DNA of 64,000 nt from Bdellovibrionaceae bacterium UBA3535 (GTDB lineage: Bacteria; Bdellovibrionota; Bdellovibrionia; Bdellovibrionales; UBA840), in contig DFOS01000005.1 in assembly GCA_002376845.1 (NCBI GenBank), positions 62,001-126,000 on the forward strand, written 5' to 3'. Both the position numbers and the translations under genes were made by a program. A model generated the notes under the pieces. That model was given only the letters and a program-made list of their open reading frames with translations. It ran no database searches and was not told where the DNA came from. Positions 19,484 through 27,868 of the stretch are shown piece by piece (the first letter of the stretch is position 1; each line of letters begins with the position of its first letter).

Positions 19484-20348
19484 ATCTTAAATACTGATAC
19501 CACTTACCTGCTCGCTCCCTTTCTAGAAATAGCAAATAGGGAGCTAGCATTAAAACAGAAAACTCTACTAAGTTCATTGTCAGAGCGATACTTAAATGAA
19601 AGATCAAACCAAATAGCAAGATGTATTTCCGTATGGGGGCAAACCAGATGAGCACGGCAAAATAAGTCTCCCAAATCACGGTCAAATAGGTCAATGCAAC
19701 TATCACCAGGGGCATATGCGCCAAAAAGGACATATCAAAATATGTTAATTGTGTGTTTCCGAAAGCATACCATAAGGCATCTCCGCGCCACCAGGTCATG
19801 CCCCGAATTTTCTCCAAACCCGAATAAACGTATATAATGCACAATTGAATTTGAATGCAGCGTGTGGAGAGGGAGTTCCACATCATAGCCTTGGAGTTTT
19901 TTGGATCGGCAAAAATCATATACAGAAACCAAAAAGACACCACCATATCGGCACCGTAAAGGGCCATGGGATTGCGTCTTAGAAAGACCATATGCGCGAT
20001 CCATAGAAAAATTAGTAAGTAGCGATTTTGTTTGTTGCAAATCATTGCCAATAAGCCCAACAAAAAGGCGATGTACAAAGACTTACCCACGATCTCGTTT
20101 TTTGCCAAAATTTCCCAGTTAATGTAGGACTTGCTCACTTCTCCGATGGCAGATAGTAGCGAGTATGGCAATATTCCCGCCTCGCTATACAAAAACTCAT
20201 AGTCCAAAAAGCGAAAAAGATAGACCAAAAATATGGTCGTGCCAAAAAGTATCTGAAACAAGCGATAAGCATTGTAATCATACGAGTCGAACCAAAATCT
20301 TTTCCACTTCTCAACCATGTTTGCATTCCTCATAGCCAAGATCTTCAC
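19464..20348 (-). CDS. HTTM-domain membrane protein (vitamin K-dependent carboxylase-like)
   Basis: 294 residues, several hydrophobic segments. RLFQILFGTTIFLVYLFRF, FLYSEAGILPYSLL, and IQLCIIYVYSGLEKIRGMTWWRGDALWY are hallmarks of the HTTM (horizontally transferred transmembrane) domain, whose eukaryotic member is gamma-glutamyl carboxylase. The function of bacterial members is not established, and I cannot claim carboxylation here. It overlaps by 38 bases the small upstream membrane protein (20311-20817), a pairing often seen for HTTM genes, so the two likely form a complex. Confidence 0.75.
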   Translation of the reverse strand: MKILAMRNANMVEKWKRFWFDSYDYNAYRLFQILFGTTIFLVYLFRFLDYEFLYSEAGILPYSLLSAIGEVSKSYINWEILAKNEIVGKSLYIAFLLGLLAMICNKQNRYLLIFLWIAHMVFLRRNPMALYGADMVVSFWFLYMIFADPKNSKAMMWNSLSTRCIQIQLCIIYVYSGLEKIRGMTWWRGDALWYAFGNTQLTYFDMSFLAHMPLVIVALTYLTVIWETYFAVLIWFAPIRKYILLFGLIFHLSIALTMNLVEFSVLMLAPYLLFLERERAGKWYQYLRSKISWI

Positions 20349-20817
20349 TTATTGTTTTCGACTCATCGAGCATATCTCGCTTTCCTGATTTCGCATCATC
20401 AATACTTAGAGGTTCCACAATTGTTTTCTTGATTTGTATATAATTGGCCTCAGGGTATAAAGAACAATAGTACGGAGCAAATATCGTATAAACCAAATCT
20501 GGGAATTTCATCAGGGTATTCTTGATGGTCACTCTACGTGAATAATTGGCTCGAAAAAAAAATGGTGCTTCTCCATCGGGAATGGTTCTTTCGCCCAAGA
20601 ATTCATTGTCACGCCAAAGGATGAAATCATAATAAATTGCTGGCGGCGGATTGGGCGCAAAAAATTGCCAGTTATAAGTTACATTGATGGTATTGGTTAT
20701 GGGAATAATCGTATTTTGATATTTGGCATAAAAGTAAGAGTAGCCATTAGGAATCACCGCCATGGCAAAAAGAAATAAACTCGCTGTTAGACTCACAAAC
20801 CATTGCAGTTTTGTCAT
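20311..20817 (-). CDS. Membrane-anchored protein paired with the HTTM protein
   Basis: 168 residues from the ATG at 20815-20817; an in-frame TTG at 20853 is less likely. One N-terminal membrane segment (WFVSLTASLFLFAMAVIP) is followed by a soluble, probably periplasmic part with VTYNWQFFAPNPPPAIYYD and RRVTIKNTLMKFPDLVY. The 'W-x-FF-x-PNPP' segment resembles small proteins commonly encoded beside HTTM genes, but I do not recognise a catalytic motif. Its 3' end overlaps the HTTM start by 38 bases. Confidence 0.65.
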   Translation of the reverse strand: MTKLQWFVSLTASLFLFAMAVIPNGYSYFYAKYQNTIIPITNTINVTYNWQFFAPNPPPAIYYDFILWRDNEFLGERTIPDGEAPFFFRANYSRRVTIKNTLMKFPDLVYTIFAPYYCSLYPEANYIQIKKTIVEPLSIDDAKSGKRDMLDESKTISEDLGYEECKHG

Positions 20818-20904
20818 ACACTCATAGTCCAATAAAAAGCGGTTTTTTCTCAATAATTTGTTTTTTTTCTAGACCTAGAATATTTTTTTGCCTTTACTAA
20901 GGCT

Positions 20905-21726
20905 ATGTTAGCCATGACATTTCGTCCATTTATTAAAAAGTTCTTCTGGTTTGTCATTGCTTCGCTGATCATTGTCATACTATTATTCTACCGCTGGTAT
21001 TTGATTGATTTTTCTATTCCTAATCTTTATCAGTTTTTGGCCGCTTCTCTTTTTCCTATCGGTTTGATTGTTCGTGCTTTTTTATGGGTTTATCCTGCCA
21101 TTTACAGTAAATATGAAATATTTGATAATCGCATGCTGCGCACCTTTCATGGAAAAAAAGAAGACTACCTGTTCGATGATATTCGCAGCATTCATTTCAG
21201 CCTTATATCGGCACGCTTTTCTGGGGGATACGTACTTTACTTTAAGAACGGGCGAAAACTAAGAGTTCCCTCGTTTTTAATTAATAGCGACTTCCTACTT
21301 GAAAAAGTGCAAGCAACAAAACCTGAGATGCTTTCGAAAAAATTGTTAAATAAATACCGAGAAAACTATCAAAATATTGATGCATCCTGGGCGCGAACCA
21401 AAAAAAAGCTCCGCTCTCCCTACCGACTACTTGCACACTTCCTAGTAATCCCCCTAGGCTTTTCCTATTTCGCAACGGCCAACCACCTATTAGAATCCCT
21501 CTCACTAGATCAACAAACCTCTTTTATGATCCACATTTTTATAGCGCACATTATGCTCTTTGCATCCAACTCCCTAGAGGAGTTTATAATTCAGAAGCTG
21601 GAAAGGACCTTTGAGAAATCGCCTGTATTCTACAAGGCGGTGGACTACTTTAGCTCAGGACTCTACTACATGCTTTGTTTCGTCTATTTGATTTTAACCA
21701 AGAGCCTGCCCATAACCTTTCTTTGA
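20905..21726 (+). CDS. Membrane protein with a PH-like (DUF304-type) segment, unknown function
   Basis: 273 residues. Two hydrophobic hairpins at about 10-32 and 41-62 are followed by YSKYEIFDNRMLRTFHGKKED and GGYVLYFKNGRKLRVPS, a beta-rich segment like the bacterial PH domain of DUF304 proteins. Two further membrane segments lie near residues 175-225, with another at the C-terminus. An internal alternative start is at codon 4. The 3' end overlaps the convergent oxidoreductase by 43 bases. No function is assigned. Confidence 0.6.
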   Translation: MLAMTFRPFIKKFFWFVIASLIIVILLFYRWYLIDFSIPNLYQFLAASLFPIGLIVRAFLWVYPAIYSKYEIFDNRMLRTFHGKKEDYLFDDIRSIHFSLISARFSGGYVLYFKNGRKLRVPSFLINSDFLLEKVQATKPEMLSKKLLNKYRENYQNIDASWARTKKKLRSPYRLLAHFLVIPLGFSYFATANHLLESLSLDQQTSFMIHIFIAHIMLFASNSLEEFIIQKLERTFEKSPVFYKAVDYFSSGLYYMLCFVYLILTKSLPITFL

Positions 21727-22661
21727 AAGTAACGCTGCATATGTTGATCTATATCCTGGAGTGGGATTTCTTCTACTTTTAACCTTGCAAAATCCTTTTC
21801 ATCTAAATGATTTGCAAGACTGTGCCAAATTTCTTTTCGCATATTCATGGGCGCATTATTGGAGCTAATACCGATGATAGAAACTCCTCGCAATATAAAC
21901 GGCATGACATTCGTTTGAAACTTATGTCCACCGGCCAAACCAATGCTTGCCAAATTGCCATAGAGGTCTATGTAGGGAAGTATCTTTGCTAAGAAATCTC
22001 CGCCTACATTGTCAATGCAGCCCGAGTAACGAATTTTATCTAATGGCTTATCGCCTAGGTTTAGATCTTCTAAATTTACGACTTTGCTAGCTCCCAAAGC
22101 CTCCAAATATTCATGCGCTTGGCTTTTTCCACTGAGTGCATGCACCGTATAAGCACCTTTACTTAACAGTAAGGTGGCAAAGGAGCCAACGCCGCCACTT
22201 GCACCGCTTACCAAAATTGGCAAATCGTTTGCCTGTCCTAGCGACTGCATTCGATGAATGGCAAGTGCTGCCGTAAAGCCAGCAGTACCGATGATCATGG
22301 CTTGCCTTGTGCTTATACCTTTGGGTAGCGCTACAATATTCTCCGCATCCACCAGGGTATAGGCCGCATAGCCGCCAGGATAATTTTCTCCTAAACCGGT
22401 ACCTGTAACAATGACTTGATCCCCAATCTTAAATTCTTCTGACTTTGATTCCACAACCTCACCTGCCAGATCAATTCCGCCCACCATGGGGAAGCTGCGA
22501 AATATTTTGCCTCGTGAAGTAAATCCTAAGGCATCCTTATAATTGATACTCGAGTAATGGTTTTGGATTAGCACCTGTCCCTGTTTGGGCTTGTCTATCG
22601 CAACTTCTTGCCACTTTGCATTTTCTCCAAAAGACTCCACTTGCCATGCTTGATTTTTCAT
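21684..22661 (-). CDS. acuI: YhdH/YhfP-family NADPH-dependent oxidoreductase (AcuI-like acrylyl-CoA reductase)
   Basis: 325-residue medium-chain dehydrogenase/reductase without the catalytic zinc ligands. SSINYKDALGFTSRGKIFRSFPMVGGIDLAGEV and the nucleotide-binding LVSGASGGVGSFATLLLSKGA segment match the YhdH group, which includes AcuI that reduces the toxic acryloyl-CoA to propionyl-CoA with NADPH. The exact substrate here is inference. It is divergent from the asparaginase gene with 68 bases between their starts. Confidence 0.82.
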   Translation of the reverse strand: MKNQAWQVESFGENAKWQEVAIDKPKQGQVLIQNHYSSINYKDALGFTSRGKIFRSFPMVGGIDLAGEVVESKSEEFKIGDQVIVTGTGLGENYPGGYAAYTLVDAENIVALPKGISTRQAMIIGTAGFTAALAIHRMQSLGQANDLPILVSGASGGVGSFATLLLSKGAYTVHALSGKSQAHEYLEALGASKVVNLEDLNLGDKPLDKIRYSGCIDNVGGDFLAKILPYIDLYGNLASIGLAGGHKFQTNVMPFILRGVSIIGISSNNAPMNMRKEIWHSLANHLDEKDFARLKVEEIPLQDIDQHMQRYFQRKVMGRLLVKIK

Positions 22662-22680
22662 CTTCTTTTCCCATTGCTAT

Positions 22681-22709
22681 TTGTTAACCTTGATTTTACT
22701 TTGTATAGA
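22681..22709 (+). promoter_or_regulatory. Candidate sigma-70-type promoter for the asparaginase gene
   Basis: TTGTTA (22681-22686) and TATAGA (22704-22709) are separated by 17 bases, each matching four of six consensus positions, and lie 21 bases before the asparaginase start. Confidence 0.4.
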
Positions 22710-22729
22710 CAAGAAAGAAAAGGCAAAGA

Positions 22730-23698
22730 ATGTCACCCTTAGTAAATGTCTACCGCGGAGATTATTTAGAAAGTCTACACCATATTGATTTTGTTTTGCT
22801 TGGCACAAAAGGTGTGTTGGCTTCAAGTGGCAATTTGGATGAACGCCTTTTTCCTCGCTCCACTTTAAAATTGCACCAGGCCTATGACTTTGTTGCCAGC
22901 GGCGCCTACCACAATAGCCAGAGCCAGCCGCAACATCTTAGCCTTGCTTGTGCCTCTCATAACGCAAGCCTAGAACAAATCCAAAGCCTGGAGAAGTGGC
23001 TAGCCGACAACTCTTTAACAGAAGAGGACTTGGTTTGTGGCCCCAACCTTCCCCTTTTAGAACCGGACGTGATGGCTTGGGCAAAGACGGGACACCCTCT
23101 GCGCCGACTACACAATAACTGTAGTGGCAAGCATACCGCCATGTTGCTAAACGCAAGGCATTTGGGCTTTCCATTAACTGATTATCACCTGCCTGAGCAC
23201 CCTATCCAAAAACGTTTTTTGGATATTATGCAAAAGATCTTCCGTATTGATTTATCTAACAATGGCCATGCCTTAGATGGCTGCGGCCTGGTAAATTACC
23301 GAATGTCTTTACAAGAACTTGCGAATGCATTTTTGCAGCTTGCCTGCCGCCAAGATGCCACCGTGGATGTACTACTAAAAGCCATATGCGATAATCCCAG
23401 GTACTTTGCTGGAGAAGGCCGGCTTGTGAGTGATTTGCTTCTAGCAACAGGTGGCCGAATTCTCGCAAAAGATGGTGCCGAAGGAATGATGGCAGCTGTT
23501 GTGCGCGATCGACAAATTGCCTTAGCCATAAAAGTGAAGGACGGTGCATTTCGCGCCTCACAAACGGCTCTAATGGGCCTATTCATGGAGTTTGAGCTGC
23601 TAAAGCAAGAAGAATTACTTTTGTTAAAAAAATGGCAACAGCCTACAATTCAAAACTCCTTAAAACAAACCGCTGGTCACCTGAATTATTCCAAATAG
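22730..23698 (+). CDS. L-asparaginase of the Rhizobium etli (ReAV/asparaginase II) family
   Basis: 322 residues; hydrolyses asparagine to aspartate and ammonia in a fold related to serine beta-lactamases and unrelated to E. coli AnsA/AnsB. The Ser-x-x-Lys pair is S44/K47 in FPRSTLKLHQ, the second Ser is S76 in ACASHN, and the zinc-site residues appear as C131 and K134 (NNCSGKH) and C185 (LDGCGL). A ribosome binding site-like AAAAGG lies before the ATG. The family has also been described as thermostable or inducible asparaginase. Fits a nutrient-scavenging set with gdhA and gcvP. Confidence 0.87.
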   Translation: MSPLVNVYRGDYLESLHHIDFVLLGTKGVLASSGNLDERLFPRSTLKLHQAYDFVASGAYHNSQSQPQHLSLACASHNASLEQIQSLEKWLADNSLTEEDLVCGPNLPLLEPDVMAWAKTGHPLRRLHNNCSGKHTAMLLNARHLGFPLTDYHLPEHPIQKRFLDIMQKIFRIDLSNNGHALDGCGLVNYRMSLQELANAFLQLACRQDATVDVLLKAICDNPRYFAGEGRLVSDLLLATGGRILAKDGAEGMMAAVVRDRQIALAIKVKDGAFRASQTALMGLFMEFELLKQEELLLLKKWQQPTIQNSLKQTAGHLNYSK

Positions 23699-23742
23699 TT
23701 ATTGCTTTCCATTTTTTTTTAGCTGTGCTCTAATAGGATCGA

Positions 23743-24744
23743 ATGAACACTTCATATGATAAGATCAACAACGTCTGCCTGATTATAATTGCTAGTGTTG
23801 CTACGGTATCTGCACTTATCTATACAAAAATTGTATTGATTCCCTTTGTTATCTCGGTTTTTTTCTTTGCTGCCATCTCGCCTCTTATTAAAATGATACA
23901 AACAAAGCTAAAAGCTCCTCGGCCAGTAGCGGTGGTTACTTGTTTTTTGATTCTTGGTATTGTGACTGCCCTGACTTGGCTACTCGTCATACAATCTTTT
24001 ATGTCTTTTTATGACGGCATAGACACTTACAAAGCCAAAGCCATTGGCATGGTGGAAGATATTTCCATTTGGGCTGGCACCTATGGTTTCGAATTGGAGC
24101 CAGATTTTATTCAACAAGAAATCATGTCACTGCCCCTAGTGGATTGGATCAAAGAGTTTACCGGCGGTCTGGCTTCCTTTTTGGGTAATGCGTTTTTAAT
24201 TTTTGTATTTACAATTTTTCTTATCATTGGTGAAAAACACGGAAACCTTGTGAAAGAATCTTTATGGATGGATGTAAAAACCAAAGTTTCTCGCTACATC
24301 ATCATTAAATTCTTTTCTTCATTTTTAACAGGAGTAAGTGTTTGCATACTTCTTCTATTCTTCAATGTGGAACTTGCCTTTGTTTTTGCCTTTATAACAT
24401 TTTTGCTAAACTTTATTCCCAACGTCGGAAGCATTGTGGCTGCCACCCTTCCCATGCCCATCATTTTATTAAATCAAGGGCTTGGGATTACCTTTTTTGC
24501 CGTTCTCACGGGGCAAATGATCATACACACCATCATTGGTACCATCGTGGAGCCAAAGCTATTAGGGGAACGTATGGATTTACACCCCATTGCCATTTTG
24601 ATGTTTTTAATATTTTGGGGACTGGTATGGGGCATTCCGGGAATGTTCTTGGCAGTACCCATCACCGCGGTTTTTAAATTCTTGTTTGCCCGCATTGAAT
24701 CTACCAAAGCCTTTTCCGAGATCCTCGCCGGTCGCATATCCTAG
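23743..24744 (+). CDS. AI-2E/PerM-family permease
   Basis: 333 residues, about eight membrane helices in the typical order: two N-terminal pairs, a soluble stretch (about 95-145), then a block ending EPKLLGERMDLHPIAILMFLIFWGLVWGI and PGMFLAVPITAVFKF, the best family marker. Family members include TqsA (AI-2 exporter), PerM and sodium/proton antiporters, so the substrate is open. The start has AGGA four to five bases upstream. It follows the asparaginase gene by 44 bases. Confidence 0.87.
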   Translation: MNTSYDKINNVCLIIIASVATVSALIYTKIVLIPFVISVFFFAAISPLIKMIQTKLKAPRPVAVVTCFLILGIVTALTWLLVIQSFMSFYDGIDTYKAKAIGMVEDISIWAGTYGFELEPDFIQQEIMSLPLVDWIKEFTGGLASFLGNAFLIFVFTIFLIIGEKHGNLVKESLWMDVKTKVSRYIIIKFFSSFLTGVSVCILLLFFNVELAFVFAFITFLLNFIPNVGSIVAATLPMPIILLNQGLGITFFAVLTGQMIIHTIIGTIVEPKLLGERMDLHPIAILMFLIFWGLVWGIPGMFLAVPITAVFKFLFARIESTKAFSEILAGRIS

Positions 24745-24925
24745 AGACGAAGATCGTCACTTTGGGTGTTAGAAAATCTACACCTCATAAGTTGTTAATA
24801 TTACTAGAGAATTTTGAGATTATTTTTCTGACAAAATTACCCGAAAAATTCTTAACAGCCAGAGGGCTTGGAACGCAGCCTTAAAAAGCAAGTGATTCTA
24901 AATATTTAACCAGTTAAACGGAGTT

Positions 24926-24942
24926 TGGCATTGTTTTTGTAC
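24926..24942 (+). promoter_or_regulatory. Sigma-54-like promoter with a variant -12 element
   Basis: TTGGCATTGTTTTTGTA has GG (24928-24929) and then exactly ten bases before GT (24940-24941), where the consensus has GC. The -24 half TTGGCA is good; the -12 half is off by one base. It lies about 40 bases upstream of the coiled-coil gene start at 24981. A weak sigma-70 reading is also possible. Confidence 0.3.
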
Positions 24943-24980
24943 CTTAGATGTATGTGAGAAAAACATTTAAGGAGAGTAAA

Positions 24981-26405
24981 ATGTCTAACAAAATATTGAG
25001 CTACATATTGTTTGCCCTACTTGCGGCCAATATGTCGTGGAACTTTAGTGTAAAGGAAAGTCAAAAACAGACCGCCTTATATGCTTCGGAACAAGAAAGC
25101 CATGAGCGAAATTCTACTGACTTTAGTAATAAGAAAAAAGGCGAGAAAATCATTGTTAGCTTAGGCGATATTAGGTTTGAGCTAGAAAAAGGTGATTTGG
25201 AAACTATACATACAATAGATGGAGAGCAAAATAAGGTTACCTATAACATAACAAATGTTGAGGGCAGTACTTGCAATACATGTTTTGATGGAGAAACGAT
25301 TACCACAGATCAAAGCCAACAAAGCATATCCGATTTGATTGCGCTATTTCAAGCCATTCAAGAAGAAATTCAAGAGGCCGAAAAAGAGCGCCTGGCAAAA
25401 GAAGCCGCCGAAAAGGCTCGAAAGTCCCGAGAAGAGCGCTTAGCGAAACAGGAAGATTGTGATTATGATGATGAAGAAACTCGTCTAGAATGTATGGATG
25501 AGCGTGTTGATGAGTTAGCAGACCGTGCAAAAGAGATTGAGCGCGAGCTACGTCGCAATCGTAGAAACCTTAGCGATGAAGAAAAGGATGCGCTCAAAGA
25601 TGAACTAGCAGACATTGAATCTTTGTACGATGCTTTTATGGATGAAATCAGTGAGGCCACTTCTTCACGCCTAGAAGATCTAAATCAGATCTATACAGAA
25701 AGAATGCGCAATCAACTAGAAATTGAATTGCTAGAAGGTAGCATCCGCGGACTGTGCACGCAGTATGGCGGCAGCATGATTTATTGGAACCGTACTACTA
25801 AATGTAGCACAATGAACCAAGCTCTGGATGCAGAAATTCAAAGTATCCGCGCAGAGATTTCGGATCTAAAAAATTTAGATAGAGAATTAAAATTAACAGA
25901 AAGAGACTTCAAAGAAGACTATGATGACTTTACGGATTTTGTAAGTTCAAGAAGAGTAAAAAGTACCCTTCGTGACATTGAACAGGCACAAGAGCAGCAG
26001 CGCAATGCTTTAAAATATGCTCGAGACTTGAAGTTCTACCGCGAAATGGAGCTAAGAGATAGACTGCGCGCCCCGCAGTACAATGTTTACGGAACCCAAA
26101 ACTATAGAAGCTTGATGCAGTGGCGAAATAGCGTCATGAACGGTTTGGTCCGACAAAAGCGAGATGAGTTTGGTACGGGCTACAGCCACGACTATCTGAA
26201 TGGTTATATAAACGAATTTGAGCGCTTACTATCGGAGCTTGGTGTAAGTGATATTTACTCTAACAGCTTGCTACCAGGTCACTTGGAAAATAATGCGAAC
26301 AATGGGAACAACCCTGGTTTACTAGAAGGTGGTTTACAAAACAATCCCAACCTGCCTCCAGGAGTCATTCCACCTCGATCCAGGAGCACCATCATCAATC
26401 GATAA
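24981..26405 (+). CDS. Secreted coiled-coil protein, unknown
   Basis: 474 residues from the ATG at 24981, which has AAGGAG seven bases before it; an in-frame ATG at 24948 has none. The N-terminus (MSNKILSYILFALLAANMSW) is a signal peptide or signal anchor. A beta-rich part to about residue 105 contains a CNTC pair, then a long, highly charged coiled coil (about 110-385) with a second cysteine pair in EDCDYDDEETRLEC, and finally a low-complexity Asn/Pro/Gly tail. No domain is recognised. A periplasmic or outer-membrane-linked structural role is possible. The gene ends at a strong bidirectional terminator. Confidence 0.75.
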   Translation: MSNKILSYILFALLAANMSWNFSVKESQKQTALYASEQESHERNSTDFSNKKKGEKIIVSLGDIRFELEKGDLETIHTIDGEQNKVTYNITNVEGSTCNTCFDGETITTDQSQQSISDLIALFQAIQEEIQEAEKERLAKEAAEKARKSREERLAKQEDCDYDDEETRLECMDERVDELADRAKEIERELRRNRRNLSDEEKDALKDELADIESLYDAFMDEISEATSSRLEDLNQIYTERMRNQLEIELLEGSIRGLCTQYGGSMIYWNRTTKCSTMNQALDAEIQSIRAEISDLKNLDRELKLTERDFKEDYDDFTDFVSSRRVKSTLRDIEQAQEQQRNALKYARDLKFYREMELRDRLRAPQYNVYGTQNYRSLMQWRNSVMNGLVRQKRDEFGTGYSHDYLNGYINEFERLLSELGVSDIYSNSLLPGHLENNANNGNNPGLLEGGLQNNPNLPPGVIPPRSRSTIINR

Positions 26406-26411
26406 TGAAAC

Positions 26412-26443
26412 AAAAGCCTGCTTAGATGAGCAGGCTTTTTTTT
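26412..26443. terminator. Bidirectional rho-independent terminator
   Basis: A perfect ten-pair stem (AAAAGCCTGC with GCAGGCTTTT) with an eight-base loop lies between two convergent genes. On the plus strand it is followed by eight Ts; on the minus strand by TTTTGTTT. It even touches the stop codon of the minus-strand barrel gene. This is the only convergent pair in the window with a clear shared terminator. Confidence 0.9.
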
Positions 26444-27860
26444 AGAATCTAACCGCTATACCTGTTTCAAAACCGTAAATAGAATCAATATTGTAGTTTT
26501 GGCTTCCGCCCTTAAATGCATCCCCCGCATCTAAATAACCCAGGTCTAATTTTACCTTCACGCGCTCGATCGGTTGATAGGACAATCCCACATCTAGCTC
26601 ATAACCAAGATCCTTTGAGCCATTGGATACGCTAGGTGCATCCCCCGTTCCTCGAGGATCTTCCATCAATTGCGCATAAACAAATTGCGACTTTAACGTC
26701 CACCTATCATTAAAATAGTATTCAAAGCCTGGCGTGAAGTACATGACGTTGCTGACTCGGTCACTATCTATATCGGCAGCGCTGTATGCATTTGTTGTAG
26801 ACGTGGCATAGTTCACATTGTTCACACTTAGTTGCCCGATGGGATGATTGAATAGCAAGGTAGCTATATTATAATTTCGATGTACCCAATAGCCCTCGTA
26901 GGTACCATCCGTATCTGGATCATCACCGGTCACCATTCCCATATTTAGCAAAATGTTCCACTTTTCATTGTACTGGTAATCTAGCTCAGCAATAACGGCA
27001 AAGGCATCCAAATCAATTTGCTCATTGTTTTTGTTCAAAACACCTGTGTCTCCAGAATTAAACCCAACTTCCAAATCAAAGGCAAATTTCCCATAATCTT
27101 TGGCAAGAAAAAGGCTCCAGTTTTGATGTTCATAGCCGCCATAGGACAAGCTGTCTGCCCCACCAAAAGGATGCAAGCCGGTTCCGGATCTTAGGCCCGC
27201 AGAGTTCTTGCGCTCCTCATAGTAGGCACCCATTTTCAAATCCGTTTCAGGATTTTCATAATTAATAACAATTCCTACCTCTTGTGTATCGCTGGAGTTT
27301 TGATTTACATTGCCCTCTTCCACTTTGGCAAAATAGGGTTGAAAGTAAATGTTCCCCCAAATCATTTGGTAGGCAACCACATCGTGTGTAGTCAGCCAGT
27401 GATCGAATAGGCCATCGCCAGCATTGTAGTGAATCCCCAATCCAAAATGTTTTGGTGCTCTACCAACAAGTAAGTTGCCATGTTCCTGCACCCAACGAAG
27501 ATAGAGCTGAGAAACATTCAAGTAAGAAGTTTTCTGTGCCGACTGCAAAGCACGGCTATTTAAATCATTGGTTTCTTCACTCGATGCTGGAGAGTCTCCC
27601 AAGTAAGAGCCCAATTGATTGTTCACATCACTGTAACGGGAATCATCATTATTCAAAATATCGAATCGACCATAAATGTGCATGCCGTCGGCGGCCACGA
27701 TATGTGGTTTCAACACCAAATGGTGAAGAAAATAATTTTTCGAGTCATCCACCAAATCGGCATTGGATACATAAACGCTTTCAAAACGATAGGTTCCTGA
27801 CCAATCAATGGAATTTGCGAACGCAAATGGACTTAGTATTGCTAGTAGTAACGAAATCAT
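26442..27860 (-). CDS. Outer-membrane beta-barrel (porin-like) protein
   Basis: 472 residues with a short signal peptide (MISLLLAILSPFAFA, cleaved before NSIDWSG). The body alternates amphipathic strands with aromatic girdles and ends in GFETGIAVRF, the C-terminal aromatic expected for BAM-dependent barrels. Acidic loops such as DDPDTDGTYEGYW and many Tyr/Trp suggest a 14-18-strand channel, but no substrate can be named. The ribosome binding site (AAGGAG) overlaps the stop codon of the upstream GroES-fusion gene (8-base gap), so translation of the two is probably coupled. Confidence 0.8.
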   Translation of the reverse strand: MISLLLAILSPFAFANSIDWSGTYRFESVYVSNADLVDDSKNYFLHHLVLKPHIVAADGMHIYGRFDILNNDDSRYSDVNNQLGSYLGDSPASSEETNDLNSRALQSAQKTSYLNVSQLYLRWVQEHGNLLVGRAPKHFGLGIHYNAGDGLFDHWLTTHDVVAYQMIWGNIYFQPYFAKVEEGNVNQNSSDTQEVGIVINYENPETDLKMGAYYEERKNSAGLRSGTGLHPFGGADSLSYGGYEHQNWSLFLAKDYGKFAFDLEVGFNSGDTGVLNKNNEQIDLDAFAVIAELDYQYNEKWNILLNMGMVTGDDPDTDGTYEGYWVHRNYNIATLLFNHPIGQLSVNNVNYATSTTNAYSAADIDSDRVSNVMYFTPGFEYYFNDRWTLKSQFVYAQLMEDPRGTGDAPSVSNGSKDLGYELDVGLSYQPIERVKVKLDLGYLDAGDAFKGGSQNYNIDSIYGFETGIAVRF

Positions 27861-27868
27861 ATTTCTCC

